Shown here one piece after another: positions 1 through 7,183 of a stretch of DNA of 64,000 nucleotides. The DNA lies in assembly GCF_003369575.1 (NCBI RefSeq), contig NZ_PIOC01000027.1:1-64000 (forward strand). Reading direction: 5' to 3'. Positions within the stretch are counted from its first letter, which is position 1. Every line of letters starts with the position of its first letter. This DNA is from Oceanobacillus arenosus. Lineage in GTDB: Bacteria; Bacillota; Bacilli; Bacillales; Amphibacillaceae. A program made the position numbers and the translations under genes. The notes below the pieces were generated by a model. It was not told the origin of the DNA. It saw nothing but the letters and a program-made list of their open reading frames with translations, and ran no database searches.

Positions 1-40
1 AACACTGCCAAACGCTTTAAAATCAACGTTTAACAGTGTT
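1..40 (-). terminator. Possible hairpin downstream of the tRNA pair
   Basis: The first 40 bases hold an outer inverted repeat (AACACTG at 1-7 with CAGTGTT at 34-40) and an inner AACG/CGTT pair. It lies downstream of the leftward tRNA transcript, so it could be its terminator. Any poly-U tract would fall outside the window, so this cannot be settled. Confidence 0.3.
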
Positions 41-78
41 TCCCGTTTCACTCTTTCTTACCAGTTCTAACTTGACGA

Positions 79-152
79 CGTCCCAGGCAGGATTCGAACC
101 TGCGACCCACAGCTTAGAAGGCTGTTGCTCTATCCTGCTGAGCTACTGGGAC
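79..152 (-). tRNA. tRNA-Arg (anticodon TCT)
   Basis: The reverse complement folds as a full cloverleaf of 74 nt. The acceptor stem is GTCCCAG paired with CTGGGAC, with discriminator G. The D arm is GCTC/GAGC, the anticodon arm ACAGC/GCTGT encloses loop CTTCTAA, and the T arm GCAGG/CCTGC encloses TTCGAAT. The anticodon TCT reads AGA/AGG arginine codons. The CCA end is not encoded and must be added after transcription. It lies 6 nt from the CCA end of tRNA-Gly, so the two are surely co-transcribed. Confidence 0.97.
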
Positions 153-158
153 GTATAT

Positions 159-232
159 TGGAGCGGGTGAAGGGAATCGAACCCTCATCATCAGCTTGGA
201 AGGCTGAGGTTTTACCACTAAACTACACCCGC
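159..232 (-). tRNA. tRNA-Gly (anticodon TCC)
   Basis: The reverse complement gives a glycine tRNA with acceptor GCGGGTG/CACCCGC, discriminator T, anticodon arm CAGC/GCTG around loop CTTCCAA, and T loop TTCGATT. The CCA tail is encoded at 159-161, unlike in the adjacent tRNA-Arg. The body is 71 nt (162-232) plus CCA. It is the first gene of a two-tRNA transcript from the promoter at 310-338. Confidence 0.97.
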
Positions 233-309
233 ATCTGTTGCTCTTTCTAACTCTTAGATTTACAATATGTAATTCGTTTAAAAATGTTCTTTTTTAACGG
301 ACAAGTTTC

Positions 310-338
310 ATTATAGGCAATAGGGTATTTTTTGTCAA
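310..338 (-). promoter_or_regulatory. Sigma-A promoter of the tRNA-Gly/tRNA-Arg unit
   Basis: On the minus strand a perfect -35 box TTGACA (333-338) and a perfect -10 box TATAAT (310-315) are separated by 17 nt. The -10 box lies about 78 nt upstream of the tRNA-Gly 5' end. Full consensus is typical of stable-RNA promoters in Bacillus. The remaining sequence up to ysnB (339-527) shows no gene. Confidence 0.93.
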
Positions 339-527
339 CCATTTTTAAAAACTTTTTCTAAAAAAATTAAAAACTAGAATACGAGAGCATTGAAATAATA
401 TGATTGATACGTAATTCCAGTCCAATAACAAAGGCTGATTTCGTTGTATTATATCAACATATCCCTATCTTCAATCACGGGGCCACAGCTCTTAATTTTT
501 GAACTGGATTACTTTTCGTTTCGTAAA

Positions 528-1037
528 TTACAGGGTTACTTGTTTACATAAATCAGGAACCTCACTACCATCTAATGCATAAAAATGGATTTTTATATCA
601 TCTGTCTTTTCCCACTCCATCACAACATACGTTTTTTCTTCACGTCGTCTTGGCAAGCGGATACTACCGGGATTAATATATATTTGCTGTTCCTTCTGCA
701 GTGTACCAGCTAGATGGGTATGTCCAAAACAAATAACATCTGCTCCAGCTTCCTTTGCGCGCATCGATAATTTTGTTAAGTCTGTTTTCACTCCAAGCAA
801 ATGTCCGTGTGTCACATAAAAAGTGAATGGATCAATCTTGATGATTTGTTCATTTGCATAGCGTTGATCGAAGTCACAATTACCCGCGACAGTATAGAAG
901 CCTTCTAGCTCGACCGCATCTGGCTCTAACTCTGAATCCCCACAATGAATAAGATAATCAACTTGATGCCGTGTTTTTATCATCGTTATTTCTTCTCTTA
1001 ATCCATGGCTATCGCTCATGATTAATACTTTCGTCAT
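528..1037 (-). CDS. ysnB: YsnB-type metallophosphoesterase
   Basis: This 169-residue protein belongs to the YfcE/MJ0936 family of small metal-dependent phosphodiesterases. Metal-ligand motifs are visible in order: MSDSHG near the N terminus (D-x-H), HCGDSE (GD), GNCD, THGH, and FGHTH near residue 105. The physiological substrate of this branch is not established; related enzymes hydrolyse cyclic nucleotides or other phosphodiesters in vitro. It is the last gene of the rph-rdgB-ysnB run, the same order as in B. subtilis, with 24 nt between rdgB and ysnB. A GGTGGG ribosome site precedes the ATG. Function beyond phosphodiesterase is inference. Confidence 0.9.
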   Translation of the reverse strand: MTKVLIMSDSHGLREEITMIKTRHQVDYLIHCGDSELEPDAVELEGFYTVAGNCDFDQRYANEQIIKIDPFTFYVTHGHLLGVKTDLTKLSMRAKEAGADVICFGHTHLAGTLQKEQQIYINPGSIRLPRRREEKTYVVMEWEKTDDIKIHFYALDGSEVPDLCKQVTL

Positions 1038-1061
1038 CTCTTACCCACCTTTAACAAAACT

Positions 1062-1652
1062 TCATTTACTATATAACCCTTTTTCCAACTGGCTAATCGC
1101 ATTTTTTCGGTGGCTAATTTTATTTTTCTCCTCGGGTGGGAGTTCTGCCATTGTCTGAGTATACCCATCAGGAATGAAAATTGGATCATAGCCAAATCCA
1201 TTTTCTCCTATTTCAGTATGCCCAATTGTTCCTTTACAATATCCTTGATAAAATACGGTTTCTTTATCCGGAACTGCAATTGCCAGAACACAAATAAATC
1301 GAGCCGTACGCTCTGCTTCCGGTACCTCTGACAATTCGCCCAGCACTTTTCGAATATTTGCCTTATCATCCGTTGGTTCGCCAGCATATCTGGCAGAGAA
1401 AATGCCAGGGCGACCATCAAGGGCATCGATAATCAGACCAGAATCATCCGATAGCACCGCAATATTAAACCGACGCGAAATTTCTTCTGCTTTTAATGCT
1501 GCATTTTCTTCAAAGGTTTTGCCTGTCTCTTCGATATCTGGTGCATCTTCAAGATCTAGTAATGAGACAACTTCTACATTATTCTTTGAAAAAAATTGCT
1601 TGAATTCAGCTATTTTCCCTTTATTCTTCGTCGCAATCACTATTTTTTTCAT
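1062..1652 (-). CDS. rdgB: XTP/dITP diphosphatase (RdgB/HAM1 family)
   Basis: This 196-residue cytosolic enzyme hydrolyses non-canonical purine triphosphates (dITP, XTP) to monophosphates and keeps them out of DNA and RNA. It has the family's N-terminal IATKNKGKIAEF nucleotide-binding motif, the TGKTFEENA segment, the acidic SDDSGL motif near residue 68, and the GFGYDPIF motif near 152. Length is normal. It follows rph after 12 nt and precedes ysnB, so the three are probably one transcript. B. subtilis calls the orthologue ysnA. Confidence 0.96.
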   Translation of the reverse strand: MKKIVIATKNKGKIAEFKQFFSKNNVEVVSLLDLEDAPDIEETGKTFEENAALKAEEISRRFNIAVLSDDSGLIIDALDGRPGIFSARYAGEPTDDKANIRKVLGELSEVPEAERTARFICVLAIAVPDKETVFYQGYCKGTIGHTEIGENGFGYDPIFIPDGYTQTMAELPPEEKNKISHRKNAISQLEKGLYSK

Positions 1653-1664
1653 ACTCGCGTCCCC

Positions 1665-2417
1665 TTAATTTGCTTTTGTTTCGCCAATACGCTCTTTAAG
1701 TTCACCAAGCACTTCTTTTTGTATGCCAATAATTTGTTCCAAACCTTCACTTGCTAATTTGAGCATGATTTGCAACTCACTGATGGAGAAAGTCGCTTCC
1801 TCACCCGTACCTTGAATTTCCACGAATTCTCCTGACCCTGTCATCACAATATTCATATCGACATTTGCTGCAAAATCTTCTTCATAATTCAAGTCTAAAA
1901 TTGCTGTTTTATCTGGTAAAATCCCTACAGATGTTGCACATAGGAAGTCGGTTACAGGCATTTTGCCTATTTTTTTATTTTCTAATAACTTTCCAAAAGC
2001 AAGGACAACAGCGACAAATGCACCTGTTATTGAGGCCGTTCTTGTCCCACCATCTGCTTGGATGACATCGCAATCAACCCAGACAGTTCGTTCGCCAATT
2101 TTACTTAAATCGACTACAGATCGTAGTGCTCTGCCAATTAATCTTTGGATTTCCATCGTTCTGCCGCTTACTTTCCCTTTCGATGATTCACGGATATTCC
2201 TGTCTGCGGTTGCCCGTGGCAGCATCGCATATTCCGCAGTAATCCAACCCTTTCCTTGTCCACGCATAAATGGAGGAACTCTATCTTCAATACTTGCATT
2301 ACATATTACTTTTGTATTGCCGACTGTTATTAAAACAGAGCCTTCAGGATGGGTTATGTAGTTCGGGGTTATTGTTATTGGTCTAAGTTCGTTTACTTCA
2401 CGTTGATCATTACGCAT
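1665..2417 (-). CDS. rph: RNase PH
   Basis: This 250-residue phosphorolytic 3'-5' exoribonuclease trims tRNA 3' ends using phosphate, releasing nucleoside diphosphates. The family pattern is evident: [17 protein letters not shown], the RDxRE-like residues in [21 protein letters not shown], and the [19 protein letters not shown] block that forms the active site. The C-terminal [12 protein letters not shown] segment is also typical. The start is fixed by an AAGGAGG ribosome site about 8 nt before the ATG. One end of a family C repeat touches this ribosome site. Confidence 0.97.
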   Translation of the reverse strand: MRNDQREVNELRPITITPNYITHPEGSVLITVGNTKVICNASIEDRVPPFMRGQGKGWITAEYAMLPRATADRNIRESSKGKVSGRTMEIQRLIGRALRSVVDLSKIGERTVWVDCDVIQADGGTRTASITGAFVAVVLAFGKLLENKKIGKMPVTDFLCATSVGILPDKTAILDLNYEEDFAANVDMNIVMTGSGEFVEIQGTGEEATFSISELQIMLKLASEGLEQIIGIQKEVLGELKERIGETKAN

Positions 2418-2430
2418 TCAAAATTCCTCC

Positions 2431-2523
2431 TTGGTAGTTAAGAAAGTATAACATATTTCTTACTACATAAATGCAACTAGGGCTGTCACCGAAAAGCTTA
2501 GGTTTTACATTAGTTTTCTAATA
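2431..2523 (-). repeat. Family C interspersed repeat, copy 1
   Basis: About 93 nt that recur at 39945-40035 and 48905-48992 in the same orientation. Read on the minus strand it starts with ATTAGAAAACT, has a hairpin around GTGAC, a conserved core TAGTTGCATTTATGTAGTAAG, and a second hairpin (AGTAAGAAA with TTTCTTAACT). In this copy it ends at the rph ribosome site, so it would lie in the rph leader. The rest of the gap to copy 1 of family A (2524-2755) shows no gene. Confidence 0.8.
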
Positions 2524-2755
2524 TTTTATCACTAGCTTATCATATTTTCTGCAAAAAAAAAATGAACATACATCCATTCAAATTGAAATCCTTGGATGTA
2601 AGGTTATTCTGGTTTGTTTGATAATTTTCCAGCTTGCCCTTACTCTGGAGATACACTACGCTTGAGAGCGGGAAATCTTTTATTATTAGATGAAGCTCCT
2701 TCTAATATTGTCTACGAGTATTGCAAGGTAAAATTTATAATATAAAAAATGGAAA

Positions 2756-2912
2756 GAACAAAAGCTTAAAGCAAGTTTGAGCTGTGTACGGACTGCGCCT
2801 CACGGAGGTGAGGGAAGTCTCGCTAAGAGCACGGGCGCTGGAGCTGGACGTGGCTATTCTCAGTAATTAAGTTATCCACTGCATTTAAATTTTATAATTT
2901 CCTAGACGATTA
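2756..2912 (-). repeat. Family A interspersed repeat, copy 1 (internally deleted)
   Basis: This matches both ends of the longer copies at 4119-4372 and 23049-23315. It runs from GAACAAAAGCTTAAAGCAAG to TTCCTAGACGAT but lacks about 110 nt in the middle, between CACGG and AGGTGAG. Its right end touches the poly-A (poly-U on the minus strand) of the gerM terminator. It has no coding potential. Confidence 0.85.
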
Positions 2913-2939
2913 AAAAAGAGGCTAGTATATTAGCCTCTT
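2911..2939 (-). terminator. Rho-independent terminator of gerM
   Basis: Inverted repeat AAGAGGCTA (2916-2924) with TAGCCTCTT (2931-2939). Read on the minus strand it is followed by six U residues. It lies 4 nt after the gerM stop codon. Confidence 0.92.
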
Positions 2940-2942
2940 AGA

Positions 2943-4019
2943 TTATAATTGTTCTGTTGGTGTAAAAGTTTGCTTCGTTACTGGTTCATCGTAGGATTCG
3001 CCATTTTCATTGACGAGCTGCTCCTTATTTTCAACCTTTATATCGACTGCATCGATTGACTGTTGTTCGGTTAACGTGCGCACTAGTGTTTCCATTACTT
3101 CATCAGCGATAATTCCTTGTTCACTATCCTTTAAAATTTCATCATTAAACACTAATTCAAGCACTCCATCGCTCAATACAGGCTTGCTTGCCAAATCCGT
3201 TTTCGAATTAAACACATGGACAACATTCGCTTGGAAACCAGGTCCATTTAATAATGATTCAATGATAGATTGATAGAAATCCCCATCACCTTTTTCAACA
3301 TATTGAGTAACCGGAACATAATAACGGTTTTCGCCATGCTCTGCAGGATAATACATCGTAACAGCCTGGCTATTTACTAAATCAACCGTGTCCGTATCCG
3401 TAATGTTTATTCCATTTGCACGTGAATAGCCATCACCAATTGGCGTACCATTCACCGGCATTTCTGTTTGTGGATGACCATTAATCCAGAGCTGCACTTT
3501 ATCTACATTTTCGAATTGGGTTAATGTATGGGTAACCGATTCTAAGATTTGTAGTTCATCCGTTGCTTCGTAGTCCTTGAACTCTTCCGAAAAATCAACA
3601 ATCATTGTTCCGTCTTCTTTAAGATTAACGCCCATGACCTCTGTTCCTTCTGGTAGCACTGCTTGGAATCCATTCGGAAGCATTTCAGTGATTGGCCCAC
3701 CTTTAACTAAATATTCCAATACTTGTGTTGCCACTTCTTTTGATTCAAGCTTTGGCAATTCCAGTGTTTGTGACGCAACCATCCCATTCGCATCGATTAA
3801 AAATAATTGTCTTGGCACAGTGTCTGCCACCACTACCGCATCTTCGACTTCGTTTGGTGCTACCGAATCCTCGCCGGCAGTCGGTTCTTCTAAATTATTC
3901 ACATTCTTAGCATCTTGCGGAGGGTCTAAGTCTTCTAAAGATTGTTCCCCTTGAAAACACCCAGTCAACAGAACTGAAAGTGTAATTGCGCCTGTCAAAA
4001 GTAACCCTTTCTTTTGCAT
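2943..4019 (-). CDS. gerM: GerM germination/sporulation lipoprotein
   Basis: This 358-residue lipoprotein has a lipoprotein signal peptide with lipobox LLTGC; Cys21 would be the lipidated residue. After a short acidic linker come two GerMN repeats, about residues 75-205 and 215-350. Each contains the family's 'multi-residue hydrophobic stretch plus VDFSEEF / LVFNDEI' pattern. In B. subtilis GerM is needed for normal germination and spore envelope assembly at the engulfing membranes. The ATG at 4019 is preferred over the one 6 nt upstream because GGAGG then sits 7 nt away. racE lies upstream and rph downstream, as in B. subtilis, but separated here by repeats. Confidence 0.94.
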   Translation of the reverse strand: MQKKGLLLTGAITLSVLLTGCFQGEQSLEDLDPPQDAKNVNNLEEPTAGEDSVAPNEVEDAVVVADTVPRQLFLIDANGMVASQTLELPKLESKEVATQVLEYLVKGGPITEMLPNGFQAVLPEGTEVMGVNLKEDGTMIVDFSEEFKDYEATDELQILESVTHTLTQFENVDKVQLWINGHPQTEMPVNGTPIGDGYSRANGINITDTDTVDLVNSQAVTMYYPAEHGENRYYVPVTQYVEKGDGDFYQSIIESLLNGPGFQANVVHVFNSKTDLASKPVLSDGVLELVFNDEILKDSEQGIIADEVMETLVRTLTEQQSIDAVDIKVENKEQLVNENGESYDEPVTKQTFTPTEQL

Positions 4020-4118
4020 GTTCATACCTCCTACGATGGTTTGTACTACTATGTATACGAGCTTTTATTTCAAAATAGACCACCAAAGTAAAAGGCGGAA
4101 CTTCTTTTTAATTTTATG

Positions 4119-4372
4119 AACAAAAGCTTAAAGCTAGTTTGAGCTGTGTACGGACGTGAGGTGGTTCGACGTTGCCACAGGACGTGGCGAACTTAGTCGA
4201 ATTTCTCCTTGCCTTTTGAGATAAAGGAAACTCTTTGGGAGCGTAAGCGGTTGACTTAGACTACGGAGGTGAGCGAAGTCTCGCTACAGCTTTAGCGCTG
4301 GAGCTGGACGTGGCTGTTCTCGATAATTAAGTTATCCACTGCATCAAATTTAATAGTTTCCTAAGCAATTAA
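4119..4372 (-). repeat. Family A interspersed repeat, copy 2 (full length)
   Basis: About 254 nt, nearly collinear with 23049-23315. Shared blocks include GAACAAAAGCTTAAAGC, GGTGGTTCGACGTTGCCAC, GAGATAAAGGAAACTCTTTG and TTTAGCGCTGGAGCTGG. The right end touches the poly-U side of the racE terminator, as in the other two copies. There is no open reading frame of note. The 4020-4118 gap holds the gerM upstream region. Confidence 0.88.
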
Positions 4373-4406
4373 AAAAAACAAGGAACATGGAAATCATGCT
4401 CCTTGA
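4370..4406 (-). terminator. Terminator overlapping the racE stop codon
   Basis: On the minus strand CAAGGAGCATG pairs with CATGTTCCTTG across a short loop, followed by eight U residues. The last racE codons (Asn-Gln-Gly-Ala-stop) lie inside the left arm, so coding and termination signals are fused. Confidence 0.9.
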
Positions 4407-5218
4407 TTCATTGGTAGTGTTGCCTTTTCTATTTTTAACATCTCTGATTTATGATCCTTAAAAATACTTTTTGCAATTTTATTAAACATGACTAGTTCAC
4501 CAGTTGTATAAAATTGATGGATGGGAAGCTGGTCCTCATTGTTTAATAAATGATGAACATCCAAGATTGTACTCGTTTCCCTTGCCGTCTCTTCACTGGA
4601 AGAAATAATGGTTACCTGTTCCCCGATGGCATGCTGTATCGTATCCTTCAGTAATGGGTAATGGGTGCAGCCTAATATCAATGTATCCATCTGCTTAAAT
4701 TCTTCTAGTGGTGCTAATGATGCAGCAACAACTGCTTGTGCTTCTGCACCGGCGATAATACCCTTTTCCACCATCGGTACTAATAATGGGCATGCAAGCG
4801 GATATACACGTATTTCCTCATTTATTTTTTTTAATGCTTCTTTATATGCCTCGCTCTTAATCGTTCCCTCTGTACCAATAACACCGATATGCGTATTGTT
4901 GGTAACCTTTATCGCTGCTCTTGCTCCAGGCTGAATTACGCCAATTACAGGAATGTCTAACTTTTCCTGCAAATCATTTAATGTGAAAGCTGTTGCCGTA
5001 TTACAAGCAATGACTAGCATTTTAATGTCTTTTTTTAATAAAAACGCAACCATTTCCCAAGTAAATTGCTGTACTTCTTCTTTTGATCTAGGTCCATATG
5101 GACATCTTGCTGTATCACCTAAATAAATTAATTTCTCTTTCGGTAATTGGCGCATCAACTCATGTGCTACAGTTAATCCACCAACCCCTGAATCGATAAC
5201 TCCAATTGCTTGATTCAA
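4394..5218 (-). CDS. racE: Glutamate racemase
   Basis: This 274-residue cofactor-independent racemase supplies D-glutamate for peptidoglycan. The two catalytic cysteines lie in ACNTATAF (near residue 72) and GCTHYPLL (near 184). The N-terminal [12 protein letters not shown] and [10 protein letters not shown] motifs are classic. Length is normal. The start is a TTG preceded by GAGG. A MarR-type gene lies 21 nt upstream, as ysmB does in B. subtilis. Confidence 0.97.
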   Translation of the reverse strand: MNQAIGVIDSGVGGLTVAHELMRQLPKEKLIYLGDTARCPYGPRSKEEVQQFTWEMVAFLLKKDIKMLVIACNTATAFTLNDLQEKLDIPVIGVIQPGARAAIKVTNNTHIGVIGTEGTIKSEAYKEALKKINEEIRVYPLACPLLVPMVEKGIIAGAEAQAVVAASLAPLEEFKQMDTLILGCTHYPLLKDTIQHAIGEQVTIISSSEETARETSTILDVHHLLNNEDQLPIHQFYTTGELVMFNKIAKSIFKDHKSEMLKIEKATLPMNQGA

Positions 5219-5239
5219 ACGATCGCCTCATCTATGCTG

Positions 5240-5692
5240 TTATTTTTCATTTACCCTTTTCATTTGTTCATGTAAAAGATCCAATAATTGATTTAATTTC
5301 GTTACATCTGAATCTGAGAATGCCGCAAGTACCTCTCCTAAATATACCTGACGCTTTGCTATCACCTCATGTATAATGACTTTCCCTTTTTCCAGCAGGT
5401 GAATGCGAACGACACGTCGGTCCTTTTCATCACGTACTCGCTTCACTAGTTCCGTTTTTTCCATTCGATCAACCAAGTCTGTCGTTGTACTAAAAGCAAG
5501 ACTTATTTTATTTGATAATTCACCAATAGTTAAATCGCCTTCCTCAAGTAACCACTGTAAGGCAACAAATTGTGGAGGTGTGATTGGATAATTATTTAAA
5601 ATCCTGCGACCATTTTGTTTAATGACGCCAGAAATATACCGAAGTCGCTTTTCCATTTTATTTATTTCATCTGCGGATGGTTCGTTTATCAA
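5240..5692 (-). CDS. ysmB: MarR-family transcriptional regulator (YsmB-like)
   Basis: This 150-residue protein has a winged-helix DNA-binding domain of the MarR type at about residues 30-125. Typical segments are LTIGELSNKISLAFSTTTDLVDRME (recognition helix region) and RVRDEKDRRVVRIHLLEKG (wing). The ligand and targets are unknown. The start is TTG with AGGAGG 8 nt upstream. A likely sigma-A promoter is TTGACA (5740-5745) with TATGGA (5718-5723), spacing 16. It is paired with racE exactly as in B. subtilis. The 336-nt gap to gerE holds this promoter and the gerE promoter; no gene is seen there. Confidence 0.88.
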   Translation of the reverse strand: MINEPSADEINKMEKRLRYISGVIKQNGRRILNNYPITPPQFVALQWLLEEGDLTIGELSNKISLAFSTTTDLVDRMEKTELVKRVRDEKDRRVVRIHLLEKGKVIIHEVIAKRQVYLGEVLAAFSDSDVTKLNQLLDLLHEQMKRVNEK

Positions 5693-5941
5693 CAGTGTTT
5701 CCTCCTACAAAGTTCTTTCCATAATAGTTTATCATATTCTGTCAAAAAGCAAGTGTATTTTATTTTTCATCTGCTAAGGTTTGCGGGCTCTCCTTCATTT
5801 TAAAACATATCTCCTTTTGTTTTCAGGGGCTTGAGACTTCAGTACAAATTGACATTGTGCTTCAGTAAAGCTAATCCCAACTGAAGTTTACCTTCTATTA
5901 TAGATCAGAAAAAATTCTCTGTTTTATCATTTATTACACGA

Positions 5942-5968
5942 ACTTATTCCCCCCCGTGTCATAAGCTA
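5942..5968 (+). promoter_or_regulatory. Candidate sigma-K promoter of gerE
   Basis: The sequence AC (5942-5943), 16 nt, then CATAAGCTA (5960-5968) matches the mother-cell sigma-K pattern (AC at -35, CATAnnnTA at -10). It lies about 60 nt upstream of the gerE start. In B. subtilis gerE is transcribed by sigma-K, so motif and gene agree. Confidence 0.7.
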
Positions 5969-6028
5969 TATTGACTAAATAATTTCCCTTCAAACTGCAG
6001 CTCTACAAGAGCAAGGAGGGGTTAACAT

Positions 6029-6253
6029 TTGAAGGACAACGAGTATAAGCCGAAGCAATTATTAACAAAACGAGAAAAAGAAGTATTCGAATTGCTAGTA
6101 CAAGATAAAACAACAAAGGATATCGCACAGGAATTGTATATTTCTGAAAAGACTGTCCGGAACCACATTTCAAATGCGATGCAAAAGTTAGGTGTCAAGG
6201 GGCGCTCTCAAGCCGTAGTTGAGCTTCTCCGCATGGGAGAATTAAAGCTCTAA
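6029..6253 (+). CDS. gerE: GerE, late mother-cell transcription regulator
   Basis: This 74-residue protein is a stand-alone LuxR-type helix-turn-helix with no receiver domain. LLTKREKEVFELLVQDKTT and the ISEKTVRNHISNAMQKLGV recognition region span almost the whole protein. In B. subtilis GerE binds DNA together with sigma-K RNA polymerase to switch coat genes on and off at the end of sporulation. The start is TTG with AAGGAGGGG about 8 nt upstream. It is alone on the plus strand between the MarR gene and the sdh operon, the conserved location. Confidence 0.97.
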   Translation: MKDNEYKPKQLLTKREKEVFELLVQDKTTKDIAQELYISEKTVRNHISNAMQKLGVKGRSQAVVELLRMGELKL

Positions 6254-6335
6254 GATTAGTGAAGCTTTCACCAGCATTGGCTGTTTTCATAGAGGTGATT
6301 AGTGTCGCTTTTCGAACATATTCCAATCCTTTCCA

Positions 6336-6383
6336 GAATAAACAAAACCGACTTCACGTGCAGGAAGTCGGTTTTGTTTATTC
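6336..6383. terminator. Bidirectional terminator between gerE and sdhB
   Basis: A perfect 20-bp stem (6336-6355 with 6364-6383) closes an 8-nt loop. The outer A/T-rich pairs provide U-rich ends in both directions, so it can serve gerE (plus) and sdhB (minus). Confidence 0.9.
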
Positions 6384-6401
6384 TATATGTTTGCATCATC
6401 T

Positions 6402-7166
6402 TTAATGTGCATTGTCACTTCCAAAGAAGTTCTTAAATGCCTGAATATTTGTTGCACGGTTCATTGCTGCAATGGATGTCGTTAACGGGATACCTTTCGG
6501 ACAAACTTGCACACAGTTTTGTGAGTTGCCACAGCCACTGATTCCGCCATCCTCCATTAATCCTTCTAAACGATCACCTGCATTCATTTCACCTGTTGGA
6601 TGTGCATTAAATAGACGTGCTTGGGAAATTGCTGCAGGTCCAATGAAATTAGATTTATCATTTACATTAGGACAAGCTTCTAAGCATACCCCACATGACA
6701 TACATTTCGATAGTTCATATGCCCATTGACGTTTCTTCTCTGGCATTCTTGGACCAGGTCCGAGATCATGTGTACCATCGATAGGAATCCAAGCCTTTAC
6801 TTGTTTTAATGCATCAAACATCCGCTCACGGTCTACAATTAAATCACGAACAACCGGGAATGTAGACATTGGTTCTAATCGAATTGGCTGCTCCAATGTA
6901 TCAACTAATGCTGCACAAGATTGTCTTGCAGTTCCATTAATTACCATTGAACATGCCCCACAAACCTCCTCTAAACAGTTCATATCCCACATTACCGGTG
7001 TTGTTTTTTCCCCATTTGCATTGACAGGATTTTTCTGAATCTCCATTAATCCAGAGATAACATTCATATTCTGACGGTACGGTATATTAAATGTTTCCTC
7101 ATATGGATCAGAACTCGGATCATCTTGTCTTGTTATGATAAATGTAACAGTACTATGTTCAGCCAT
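6402..7166 (-). CDS. sdhB: Succinate dehydrogenase iron-sulfur subunit
   Basis: This 254-residue subunit of complex II passes electrons from the flavoprotein to the membrane anchor. The [2Fe-2S] cysteines are in CLEEVCGAC and the later SC near residues 60-85. The [4Fe-4S] and [3Fe-4S] clusters are bound by CMSCGVCLEACPN (near 150) and CGNSQNCVQVCPKG (near 212). It is the third gene of sdhCAB, 17 nt after sdhA, and is followed by a strong terminator. Confidence 0.98.
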   Translation of the reverse strand: MAEHSTVTFIITRQDDPSSDPYEETFNIPYRQNMNVISGLMEIQKNPVNANGEKTTPVMWDMNCLEEVCGACSMVINGTARQSCAALVDTLEQPIRLEPMSTFPVVRDLIVDRERMFDALKQVKAWIPIDGTHDLGPGPRMPEKKRQWAYELSKCMSCGVCLEACPNVNDKSNFIGPAAISQARLFNAHPTGEMNAGDRLEGLMEDGGISGCGNSQNCVQVCPKGIPLTTSIAAMNRATNIQAFKNFFGSDNAH

Positions 7167-7183
7167 TTTTACGATACTCCCCC

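Noticed and set aside
4319-4345. DnaA-box-like TTATCCACT in family A repeats
   Set aside because: One or two isolated near-matches inside a repeat; no cluster, no AT-rich unwinding region and dnaA is not nearby, so not an origin.
5828-5890. ACTTCAGT/ACTGAAGT inverted pair between the MarR gene and gerE
   Set aside because: Arms are short and about 50 nt apart with no promoter alignment; too weak to call an operator.
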